Shown here piece after piece: positions 1-5,822 of a stretch of DNA of 5,822 nt (the stretch's first letter is position 1; the number at the start of each line of letters is the position of its first letter). A program made the translations under genes and the position numbers. Under the pieces are notes generated by a model. It was not told the DNA's origin. It ran no database searches and saw nothing but the letters and a program-made list of their open reading frames with translations. The DNA is from Chitinophagales bacterium (lineage in GTDB: Bacteria; Bacteroidota; Bacteroidia; Chitinophagales; UBA2359), in contig JAHDDN010000356.1 in assembly GCA_020629335.1 (NCBI GenBank), positions 1-5,822 of the forward strand. The letters run 5' to 3'.

Positions 1-135
1 AGTAGCTACTGAACAGCCGCATAAGAACGGACAGCCCGACTGCTGCGCCTTTTAATGACAAATTAAAAATTACGAATTACGAATTGATTTGGTTTGTGCT
101 GCGCACTTGCCTTTGCTGGCGCAGTAGTAAGCCCC
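1..135 (-). repeat. Structured GC-rich intergenic repeat, left copy (cut by or ending near the window edge)
   Basis: Read on the minus strand, this element starts with GGGGCTTA (135-128), followed by an arm CTACTGCGCC (127-118). Next come a GC-rich zone with a small GTGC/GCAC hairpin (96-106) and five ATTNNNN heptamers (84-50). The complementary arm GGCGCAGCAG (49-40) follows, then TCGGGCTGTCCG (39-28). The arms pair at 9 of 10 positions across 68 bases. The same plan in the same order occurs on the plus strand at 5724-5822. The stretch 1-27 has no match within the window but may belong to the element; it begins with the palindrome AGTAGCTACT. GGGC...GGTCGGGCT...TCCG signatures are, from memory, common between genes in Bacteroidota; no search was possible. 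No convincing reading frame lies here. Confidence 0.7.
50..84 (-). repeat. Five phased ATTNNNN heptamers, left array
   Basis: On the minus strand the units are ATTCGTA, ATTCGTA, ATTTTTA, ATTTGTC and ATTAAAA, in perfect 7-bp phase. Only the leading ATT is constant. The array sits inside the loop of the long inverted repeat formed by 118-127 and 40-49, directly next to the inner edge of one arm. The window's other element carries an array of the same length and phase at 5769-5803. Confidence 0.75.
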
Positions 136-154
136 TAATTAGTGATTTTAAAAT

Positions 155-188
155 AAAAAAGCCATAGAATCGACTCTATGGCTTTTTT
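155..188 (-). terminator. Rho-independent terminator of the DUF1800-DUF1501 operon
   Basis: A perfect inverted repeat pairs 155-168 with 175-188. Its core is GCCATAGA/TCTATGGC, flanked by six A on one side and six T on the other, with a 6-base loop. On the minus strand it begins 21 bp after the DUF1501 stop codon and ends in a T-rich run. The A/T flanks on both sides mean it could also stop transcription coming from the left. The repeat element at 1-135 lies beyond it, so most operon transcripts should not include that element. Confidence 0.9.
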
Positions 189-209
189 GTTTTTCTATCC
201 TTTATTGGA

Positions 210-1844
210 TTATTTCATCAAGGTAAATTTGTTGCTGTAGGCATGTTGATTCACTACTATTCGGTAGACGTAGTGCCCTCTCATTAGACGATTGGGTCTA
301 AATGGGATTTGATGACGACCTGATGCTTGAGGGCCGTCGTGAAGTGTCGTGATGAATCGGCCTAATAAACTGTAGATTTCTACTTTTACATTAGCGGATT
401 GAGGCAATTGATAATCTATCATAATGCTACCATCTTTATTGTAAAGTGCTTGATGAGTTAAAGGATGTTGTGAAGAAAAGTTACTATAAGTCCCTGTACT
501 TACTCCACAAGCCACGACCAAATCATCTAAGCGATCATGGCTTTGTCCCATTACGGCATCAACTGTTTCGGGATCTATGCATAGCCAGTTTTCTAAAACG
601 GTTGCATAGATATTTCGGAAGTCGGTATCAAATTGGAGATTCCCTTCTTCGTCAGGATTGTTTAAATCAGGCACTTCACCAATGAAATTGGAATCACTAT
701 TTGCTAATTCTCCGCCAAAAAAGAAGAGCGGAGCAGAGGCACCATGATCTGTTCCCAAAGAGCCATTTTCCTCGATTCGACGGCCAAATTCAGAGACGGT
801 CATAGTAAGTACATTTTGCGATTGATCGCCTGCGGCTAAATCTATGTAGAAGGCATTGACTGCTTCAGCTACGGCCTCCATTAAGCTTGGGTGATATTCT
901 GCTTGTCCTTCGTGTGTATCAAAGCCTCCTAATTCTACCATATAAATTTTTGTCCCTAAATTTCCTTTTATTAAGCGAGCAACGATGCTCAATTGAGTGC
1001 CCAATCGTTGTAAATCATTATTGGCTAAATTAGGGAAGTAATTGGCATTAGTGGTAGATGCATCATATGCGTCTTTGATAGTTTCAGCATAAATGAAGGT
1101 GGTGTTTGCGATAGATCGAGCAAAAGCTAATTGCTCCCCAAAGTAACAATCGGGTACGTCTAATACATCATGGAGTGCTCCATTTTCAATGATAGCTTCT
1201 AATATGTCAGTATTATTTATGGTAAGACCCATTTCAGCGGCGCTTCCCTTGAACATTAGATTGCTGGCATTCCCAATTTGAATGGCAGGTGGAATACTTG
1301 GCGGATTCACTAAAAAATCTGGATATTCATTTTCAAAGAAACGTCCTAACCAGCCAGTGAGTTGTCCTTCTTCAGCACTTGCCCAAATATCAGAGGACGT
1401 GAAGTGAGACAAGTTTTGATTTGGATAACCTACGCTATGTAGGACTTTCATATTGCCATCATTCCAAAGATCATTTAATCCTGACATGAAATTTGGCATC
1501 CCAATTTCATCACTTAAATTGATGATTTCGTTAGTAGGGATAGCAAGTGTTGGCCTTTGGCTTTGATAGTTGTCGTAGTCATATAAAGGGACGATGGTAT
1601 TTAGCCCATCATTGCCTCCTTTTAGTCTTAAAATGACTAAGACTCTATCCGTTTCAGAGCCTGCTAAAGCCGCTTGTAATGGAGAGGCACCGATAGCAGA
1701 GATAGGCATTTTGCCTAATACCATACTCATACCAGCGCCGACACCAAGCGTGCTTAAAAAACTTCTACGACTCCAACTTTTATGGTCATTTTGGTGAGCT
1801 TGTTGATCAGATAAATCGCTCCCTTTTCTTTTATGATTACACAT
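210..1844 (-). CDS. DUF1501 family protein with Tat signal and T9SS C-terminal sorting domain
   Basis: This 544-residue protein belongs to DUF1501 (PF07394), whose biochemical role is not established; the fold is grouped with the alkaline phosphatase/sulfatase superfamily. A twin-arginine signal, SRRSFL (residues 25-30), precedes a hydrophobic, Gly/Ala-rich segment and an Ala-rich likely cleavage region (about 49-62). Family motifs follow: LKGGNDGLNTIVP (74-86), HFTSSDIW (147-154), GGFDTH (306-311) and SEFGRR through GTDHG (351-368). The Asp and His residues of the last two are candidate metal ligands by analogy. Residues about 460-544 form a type A T9SS sorting domain: a beta-rich stretch with VEIYSLLGR, a RGHYVYRI strand and a Lys-ending C-terminus. 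The predicted route is Tat export, then T9SS passage to the surface or medium. It is the second gene of the operon, 31 bp after DUF1800. The ATG at 1844 gives a 25-residue n-region before the arginine pair, a plausible length. Cys2 lies before the signal and is not a lipobox. Confidence 0.93.
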   Translation of the reverse strand: MCNHKRKGSDLSDQQAHQNDHKSWSRRSFLSTLGVGAGMSMVLGKMPISAIGASPLQAALAGSETDRVLVILRLKGGNDGLNTIVPLYDYDNYQSQRPTLAIPTNEIINLSDEIGMPNFMSGLNDLWNDGNMKVLHSVGYPNQNLSHFTSSDIWASAEEGQLTGWLGRFFENEYPDFLVNPPSIPPAIQIGNASNLMFKGSAAEMGLTINNTDILEAIIENGALHDVLDVPDCYFGEQLAFARSIANTTFIYAETIKDAYDASTTNANYFPNLANNDLQRLGTQLSIVARLIKGNLGTKIYMVELGGFDTHEGQAEYHPSLMEAVAEAVNAFYIDLAAGDQSQNVLTMTVSEFGRRIEENGSLGTDHGASAPLFFFGGELANSDSNFIGEVPDLNNPDEEGNLQFDTDFRNIYATVLENWLCIDPETVDAVMGQSHDRLDDLVVACGVSTGTYSNFSSQHPLTHQALYNKDGSIMIDYQLPQSANVKVEIYSLLGRFITTLHDGPQASGRHQIPFRPNRLMRGHYVYRIVVNQHAYSNKFTLMK

Positions 1845-1866
1845 GATATTTTGTTTTTTAGATTGA

Positions 1867-1884
1867 TTAGATCATTTAGATCAT
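1867..1884 (-). repeat. Tandem 9-bp duplication spanning the DUF1800 stop codon
   Basis: TTAGATCAT occurs twice in exact tandem (1867-1875 and 1876-1884). On the coding strand this reads ATG ATC TAA ATG ATC TAA, so the last two codons and the stop are repeated. A third in-frame TAA follows at 1858-1860. It looks like a local slippage duplication in the 31-bp gap before DUF1501 and does not change the protein. Confidence 0.85.
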
Positions 1885-3375
1885 GGCGAAATCAGGTTGT
1901 CTGATTATATGAACCATTAAGGCAGCTACTTGATAATAGGCAAACTCCCAATCCAAATTCCAAAGCCCACTGTCATAATAGTTTTGTGGTACATCTCCTT
2001 TAAAAACATTCGTAGCCGTTTCATAAGCCTCGGCAGATTGAAAACCACCTGAAATTATATGATCTACGATGGTTACAGTAATCTCATTTGGATCATTAGA
2101 GTTATCACAAAGCGACTTAATCATCTGCATAAACGCTTCCGTTTGATTCTCGGCTACATAGTAAATAATCCAAACACTGGTTTGCCAACGTTGGGCTAAT
2201 GTATTACTGTTTAACCAATTCCTATTGCCAGGCCAGCCTGCTACATCAACTGGACTAAAGACATATTGTCCCATATCAGTGGCCGCCCATAAAAAACTAT
2301 TTTTCCAAGTAAACTGAACGAGATTGCCATCTTCATCTTCTTCCTCGAAAGTAATGCCATCGAAATCTAATCCCAATTCGTTAGAGAAGCTGATTAAGGC
2401 GTCAATAGGACTTTTAATGATAGTACCAATATTATAGGCATCGAAGAAATGTTCGCTCTTGAAAAGCTGTCGGAGCACAGGTTCTAACTCAAAGTTGTTT
2501 TCTTTGAAAGTAGTAGCTAAGCCGCTGACAATATCTTCATCTTGATTTGGATGGACAAAAAACTCGTATAATTTGCCACAAATAAATTGAGCAATTTCAT
2601 CGGTTCTTTGTTCAAATAGAAGATCAATGACATCATCATAGCCCCAATTACCTGTTTGTCCGAAGATGGTTTTTTCATTCTCATCATGTAGCGCACTTAC
2701 AAAATAATGATTGTATTCTAAATAAGTCTGAACGACATATCCAGTGAGTGCTCGTGAAGTTTCCACTATATCTTCTTGTGTATAGCCATTACCTTCCCCC
2801 AATGTGAAAAGCTCATACAACTCACGTGCATAATTCTCATTAGGACTTTCTTTGGTGTTTTCTGAGCCACTGAGATAGATCAACATGGCAGGATTGACGC
2901 CTATATGATTCACAAAGGTTTTGAAATTGCCAAAAGCATTTTCCATCAAACATTTGTGGTAATCATAAAGCATAGAACTTAACTCATAGACTTCAAATTG
3001 AGTCACGAAATGATTACTCCAAAAGAGGACCATTTTTTCTCTAAATGATTGTTGAGGCATTTCGCCAAACCAAGAAGTCATCCAATTTATAGCAGCATCA
3101 AAATTACTCCCTACTCCCTCATTATCAAAATCCATCCAAGAGTAATTACTCCAATAGGGTTCTTCCCAAAGTGGAGCAGCTATGGCTTGGTCAATGATTT
3201 GATCTACCAAGTCAGCTGGTTCCATGCTTAAAGCATCATTAATTTGCTCTAAGCTGGCACCAAAACCCATTCGTCTGTATAAGTGTTGAACCCGCTGCTT
3301 ATTCCAGGGTTGGGAAGAAGAAGGTGAGTAGACGGCTAAAGTACCTTCAGCGCAATTAACTGGCATAATTCGCAT
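1876..3375 (-). CDS. DUF1800 family protein
   Basis: A 499-residue protein of the DUF1800 family (PF08811), usually found directly beside DUF1501; its activity is unknown. Visible family landmarks, numbered from this start, are RRMGFGAS (34-41), FWSNHFVT (118-125), NPAMLIYLSG (161-170), PNENYARELYELFTLG (178-193) running into a YT..D motif, a TSRALTGY segment (206-213) and SPVDVAGWPGNRNWLN (374-389). Length and motif order are normal for the family. A strongly acidic loop (EEEDEDG, about 344-350) stands out. The frame stays open to a TTG at 3417, right after two in-frame TAA codons. I prefer the ATG at 3375; a second ATG at 3366 is possible. None of these starts gives a convincing signal peptide, and there is no T9SS domain, unlike DUF1501. 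It is the first gene of the operon. Confidence 0.92.
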   Translation of the reverse strand: MRIMPVNCAEGTLAVYSPSSSQPWNKQRVQHLYRRMGFGASLEQINDALSMEPADLVDQIIDQAIAAPLWEEPYWSNYSWMDFDNEGVGSNFDAAINWMTSWFGEMPQQSFREKMVLFWSNHFVTQFEVYELSSMLYDYHKCLMENAFGNFKTFVNHIGVNPAMLIYLSGSENTKESPNENYARELYELFTLGEGNGYTQEDIVETSRALTGYVVQTYLEYNHYFVSALHDENEKTIFGQTGNWGYDDVIDLLFEQRTDEIAQFICGKLYEFFVHPNQDEDIVSGLATTFKENNFELEPVLRQLFKSEHFFDAYNIGTIIKSPIDALISFSNELGLDFDGITFEEEDEDGNLVQFTWKNSFLWAATDMGQYVFSPVDVAGWPGNRNWLNSNTLAQRWQTSVWIIYYVAENQTEAFMQMIKSLCDNSNDPNEITVTIVDHIISGGFQSAEAYETATNVFKGDVPQNYYDSGLWNLDWEFAYYQVAALMVHIIRQPDFAMI

Positions 3376-3539
3376 GTTTTGTTGAGTTAATGATCGTACT
3401 AATAAAGACAAAATCAATTATTAGCTACTTACTTTTAACTCAAAAATAAGCATTTTTCGTATGATGTGCATAATTTTTTACCTTTATTGTTTAGATTAGC
3501 ATTATTACGACTACTACTACAGAGCTTAATAAATTTATT
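3376..3539. promoter_or_regulatory. Divergent AT-rich intergenic region between DUF1800 and the CotH gene
   Basis: This stretch must carry the leftward operon promoter and probably the CotH promoter. The minus strand has one good -7 match (3441-3448). The plus strand has only near matches to TAnnTTTG, such as TAATTTTT at 3471-3478 and TAGATTAG at about 3492, and neither has a convincing upstream TTTG element. Other features are a CTACTACTAC run near 3510-3519 and a palindrome touching the CotH start. A 16-codon minus-strand frame (ATG at 3471, ending in TAA TAA at 3418-3423) lies in phase with DUF1800 but has no sign of being a gene. Confidence 0.6.
3441..3448 (-). promoter_or_regulatory. Candidate Bacteroidota -7 element for the DUF1800-DUF1501 operon
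   Basis: The minus strand reads TATTTTTG, an exact match to the TAnnTTTG -7 consensus known for Bacteroidota primary sigma factors. It would place the transcript start near 3434 and give a leader of roughly 60 bases before the ATG at 3375. No clear TTTG is visible at the expected -33 distance, so the call rests on one short motif in AT-rich DNA. Confidence 0.35.
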
Positions 3540-3540
3540 A
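3527..3540. repeat. 14-bp perfect palindrome at the CotH start codon
   Basis: TAATAAATTTATTA is exactly self-complementary, and its last base is the A of the CotH ATG. It could be a protein-binding site or a weak hairpin affecting initiation. It is built only of A and T in an AT-rich spacer, so chance is a real alternative. Confidence 0.4.
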
Positions 3541-5717
3541 TGAAGATATTCCTTAGTGTTTTTTTATTGATGTGTTATATGAATGGCGTATATGGTCAAG
3601 TAGACCATTGGGAGACGGTCATCTATGCTGAAAATAGCTGGCAATATCAATTAGGAAATGCTAGTATCCCCGATGATTGGAATATGCTTGAGTTTGATGA
3701 TAGTAATTGGGAAAGTGGTATTGGCGGTATTGGTTATGGAGATGGAGATGACAATACAGTTATTTTAGCAACAGCTTCTCTTTTTATGCGCAGAAATTTT
3801 GATATTGTAGAGACAGATCAAATAGTACAATCGGTGCTACATGCTGACTACGATGATTCATTTGTTGCTTATATAAATGGTGTTGAAGTTGCGAGAGCCA
3901 ATATATTGGGAGAAAATCCCGCTTATAATCAATGGCCAGACTTTGAACATGAAGCGAATGTGTACCAAGGAGGATTGCCAGATACATTTCTCTTAGATGA
4001 AAACGCAATTAGCGATTTATTAGAAGAAGGGGATAATGTTTTAGCTATTCAAGTTCATAATGCTTTTGGCCCTAATAGTTCAGATATGACAGCGGCCTTT
4101 TATCTTTCCTTAGGTATTAATGATGCCACTAATAATTATGGTCCAACTCCTTCTTGGTTTGATGAAACTTTTTTTAGTAGCAATTTGCCAATCGTAAAAA
4201 TTAATTCTTTTGGAGAATACATTCCTGACGAACCAGCTATTGATGGGGAAATGGGAATTATCTGGAATGGTGATAATATTCCTAATAGTGTTTTAGATGA
4301 GCCTAATGAATTTTTTGGACCTATCAGTATTGAAAGAAGAGGGCAAAGCTCTTTAGATTTATTTCCCAAAAATAGTTTTAAGATAGAGAGTAAAGATGAA
4401 GCAGGGGAAGATACAGATGTTAGTTTTCTAAATTTTCCTGAAGAGGAAGATTGGATTTTATACGGCCCCTATTCAGATAAGTCTTTGATGAGAAATGTAT
4501 TGTCTATGCATATTGCTCGTTCAATGGGGCAATATGCTAGTCGAACTCGTTTTGTTGAATTATTGATCAATGGGGATTATCAGGGAATTTATGTATTCAT
4601 GGAAAAAATCAAAAGAGATGAGAGTAGAGTAGATATTGCCGATCTAAATGAGGATGATATAGAGGGGGATGAGTTAACGGGCGGTTATGTATTTAAGATT
4701 GATAAAGGCGAACCTGACTGGTATTCACAATACAATATGGTCGCTAACCCATTCGATAAATTACACTTTCAATATGTATCTCCTAATAGAGATAAAATTC
4801 AATTTGAACAAGAAGAATACATTCAGGCTTATGTAGATAGCTTTGAGAATGCTATTTATAATACAGATGGAATATACGGAGGTAAGCATTATTCTGATTA
4901 TATAGAACTAAACTCCTTTGTCGATAACTTTATCATCAATGAATTGAGCAAAAATGTAGATGGGTATCGTTTGAGTAGTTACTTTCATAAAAAGAAAGAT
5001 AGTAATGGAGGGAAAATTTATGCAGGCCCTATATGGGATTATAATATAGCTTATGGTAATGGTGATTATTGCGAAGCACTATTTACAAATGATTGGATGT
5101 ATGAAATTCATTGCGATCAGGGGAATCCGTTTTGGTGGGCTTTCCTCATGATGGAAGAGGATTTTACCAACCCGCTAAAATGTCGTTGGGATTCCCTAAG
5201 ACAAGGGCCATTACATGAAGATAGCCTATATAGTTTTATTGACCAAAATGCTCAGCTACTCGCCGAAGCACAAGCACGTAATTTTGATAAGTGGCCAATA
5301 TTAGGCGAATATGTTTGGCCCAATGGAATGGTATATAATACCTATGGACAAGAAATTCAAGCACTCAAATCATTTATCACTAATAGACTCAATTGGATGG
5401 ATGCAAATATGTTAGGAGAGTGCAATCCAGCAGAAGAACCACCTATAGCGGTATCTCAAAACCCTATTCAAAGTATTACTATAAGTCCTAATCCTGCACA
5501 AAATTATCTGAATATTAGATTTCAGAAAAGAAAGGAGGAAGCCATTACGATCTGCTTGAAAAATATGTTAGGCGAATGCGTACAATCAATACAATTGCCT
5601 AAAGATCAATACGCTATTCAACTGGATATTGCACAGCTTCCTACAGCCATTTATAGCCTCCAGCTATCTTCAAATAATCAATTAATCCACCAATCTAAAG
5701 TGGTCATTATTAAATAA
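3540..5717 (+). CDS. Secreted CotH kinase family protein with N-terminal jelly-roll and T9SS sorting domain
   Basis: A 725-residue exported protein. Residues 1-19 are a Sec signal peptide, with likely cleavage after VYG before Gln20. Residues about 22-192 resemble a galactose-binding-like jelly-roll domain (FDDSNWESG, GYGDGD, MRRNFDI, DYDDSFVAYINGVEVAR, NVLAIQVHN). Residues about 214-625 are a CotH kinase domain (PF08757). Visible motifs are RRGQSS followed by PKNSF (266-280), DWILYGPYSDKSLMRN (304-319), NGDYQGIYVFMEKIKRD (344-360) with RVDIA, TGGYVFKIDK (380-389), NELSKNVDGYR (467-477) and GPIWDYNIAYGN (496-507). Asp474 and Asp500 are the likely counterparts of the two aspartates needed in Bacillus CotH, which phosphorylates spore-coat proteins; that mapping is inferred by motif. 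Residues about 643-725 are a type A T9SS domain (ISPNPAQNYLNIRF, NMLGECVQSI, C-terminal Lys). The expected location is the cell surface or medium; its substrate is unknown. It is monocistronic within the window and divergent from DUF1800. No hairpin-plus-T-run terminator follows it. Confidence 0.94.
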   Translation: MKIFLSVFLLMCYMNGVYGQVDHWETVIYAENSWQYQLGNASIPDDWNMLEFDDSNWESGIGGIGYGDGDDNTVILATASLFMRRNFDIVETDQIVQSVLHADYDDSFVAYINGVEVARANILGENPAYNQWPDFEHEANVYQGGLPDTFLLDENAISDLLEEGDNVLAIQVHNAFGPNSSDMTAAFYLSLGINDATNNYGPTPSWFDETFFSSNLPIVKINSFGEYIPDEPAIDGEMGIIWNGDNIPNSVLDEPNEFFGPISIERRGQSSLDLFPKNSFKIESKDEAGEDTDVSFLNFPEEEDWILYGPYSDKSLMRNVLSMHIARSMGQYASRTRFVELLINGDYQGIYVFMEKIKRDESRVDIADLNEDDIEGDELTGGYVFKIDKGEPDWYSQYNMVANPFDKLHFQYVSPNRDKIQFEQEEYIQAYVDSFENAIYNTDGIYGGKHYSDYIELNSFVDNFIINELSKNVDGYRLSSYFHKKKDSNGGKIYAGPIWDYNIAYGNGDYCEALFTNDWMYEIHCDQGNPFWWAFLMMEEDFTNPLKCRWDSLRQGPLHEDSLYSFIDQNAQLLAEAQARNFDKWPILGEYVWPNGMVYNTYGQEIQALKSFITNRLNWMDANMLGECNPAEEPPIAVSQNPIQSITISPNPAQNYLNIRFQKRKEEAITICLKNMLGECVQSIQLPKDQYAIQLDIAQLPTAIYSLQLSSNNQLIHQSKVVIIK

Positions 5718-5723
5718 TATTTT

Positions 5724-5822
5724 GGGCGTGCCCATGCGCTTGCAGGGGCGAGCCTTGTGCCCGTCCAAATTCATCATTACGCATTCATCATTAATCATTC
5801 GCCGAAGGCGCATGGTCGGGCT
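5724..5822 (+). repeat. Structured GC-rich intergenic repeat, right copy (runs off the window)
   Basis: It starts 6 bp after the CotH stop codon. The order is GGGCGTGC (5724-5731), arm CCATGCGC (5732-5739), a small hairpin GCTTGC/GCGAGC (5738-5743 with 5748-5753, one G-U), five ATTNNNN heptamers (5769-5803), a CGCC-GAA-GGCG mini-hairpin (5800-5810) overlapping the last heptamer, arm GCGCATGG (5808-5815) and TCGGGCT (5816-5822). The outer arms pair perfectly over 8 bp across 68 bases. The plan matches the minus-strand element at 1-135. With no other terminator visible, this element may form the 3' end of the CotH transcript. It probably continues past the window, since the left copy extends TCGGGCT with GTCCG. 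Confidence 0.7.
5769..5803 (+). repeat. Five phased ATTNNNN heptamers, right array
   Basis: The units are ATTCATC, ATTACGC, ATTCATC, ATTAATC and ATTCGCC in strict 7-bp phase. As in the left array there are five units (35 bp), with only ATT constant. It lies inside the loop of the long inverted repeat and next to its 3' arm. Confidence 0.75.

Noticed and set aside
50..84. Heptamer arrays (50-84 and 5769-5803) as a CRISPR array
   Set aside because: The units are 7 bp with no spacers and no 25-40 bp direct repeat, and no cas gene is present.
446..685. Plus-strand open frame of 79 codons inside DUF1501
   Set aside because: It lies antisense to conserved DUF1501 sequence, has no recognisable domain and no promoter or ribosome-binding region; it is a shadow frame.
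1594..1797. Plus-strand open frame of 67 codons over the DUF1501 N-terminus
   Set aside because: It is antisense to the Tat signal region; its hydrophobic, proline-rich look comes from the complementary codons.
1830..1844. Cys2 of DUF1501 as a lipoprotein attachment site
   Set aside because: It sits before the charged n-region and the twin-arginine motif with no lipobox in front of it.
3049..3231. Plus-strand open frame of 60 codons inside DUF1800
   Set aside because: It is antisense to a motif-bearing gene and shows no protein family features.
3784..4369. Two minus-strand open frames (3784-4008 and 4136-4369) inside the CotH gene
   Set aside because: Both are antisense to the jelly-roll and early kinase regions, whose protein motifs are clear on the plus strand; neither resembles a real protein.
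5738..5753. GCTTGC/GCGAGC hairpin as an intrinsic terminator of the CotH gene
   Set aside because: It is only 6 bp with one G-U pair and is followed by CTTGTGCCC, not a T run; termination here would have to involve the larger element fold.
1..5822. The inverted end elements as termini of an insertion sequence or transposon
   Set aside because: No transposase or recombinase lies between them, the copies differ greatly in sequence, and no target duplication is visible; both copies also touch the window edges, so the ends cannot be judged.

Overview
The window most likely comes from a member of the Bacteroidota, probably a Saprospiria- or Cytophaga-like environmental lineage. Three observations support this. 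Two of the three proteins end in a type A sorting domain of the type IX secretion system (T9SS), which is confined to this phylum. The coding DNA is AT-rich, with A-rich or otherwise weak ribosome-binding regions. One candidate promoter matches the Bacteroidota -7 consensus TAnnTTTG. Assignment below phylum is a guess.

Layout: two transcription units diverge from a short AT-rich region between about 3376 and 3539. Leftward runs a two-gene operon, DUF1800 protein (1876-3375) then DUF1501 protein (210-1844), separated by 31 bp and closed by a strong hairpin terminator (155-188). Rightward runs one gene, a 725-residue secreted CotH-family kinase with an N-terminal jelly-roll domain and a T9SS C-terminal domain (3540-5717). 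The window has only these three protein-coding genes, and I found no RNA gene, insertion sequence or CRISPR array.

How the genes may work together: DUF1800 and DUF1501 are a well-known neighbour pair of unknown function. DUF1501 has alkaline-phosphatase-superfamily-like motifs (GGFDTH and TDHG). Here it carries both a twin-arginine signal and a T9SS sorting domain, so it should end up outside the cell. The divergent CotH protein has a Sec signal and a T9SS domain and should go to the same place. A secreted protein kinase beside a secreted phosphohydrolase-fold protein suggests a surface modification system. That is inference from context.

The least-explained structure lies at the two ends. 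A GC-rich repeat element sits beyond the 3' end of each transcription unit, each oriented with transcription, so the two are inverted relative to each other. Both copies share one plan: a GGG start, a GC-rich arm, a GC-rich hairpin zone, exactly five phased ATTNNNN heptamers (35 bp), the complementary arm, then TCGGGCT. The arms differ in sequence but still pair, and their spacing is nearly identical. This looks like a dispersed family of structured repeats or RNAs.
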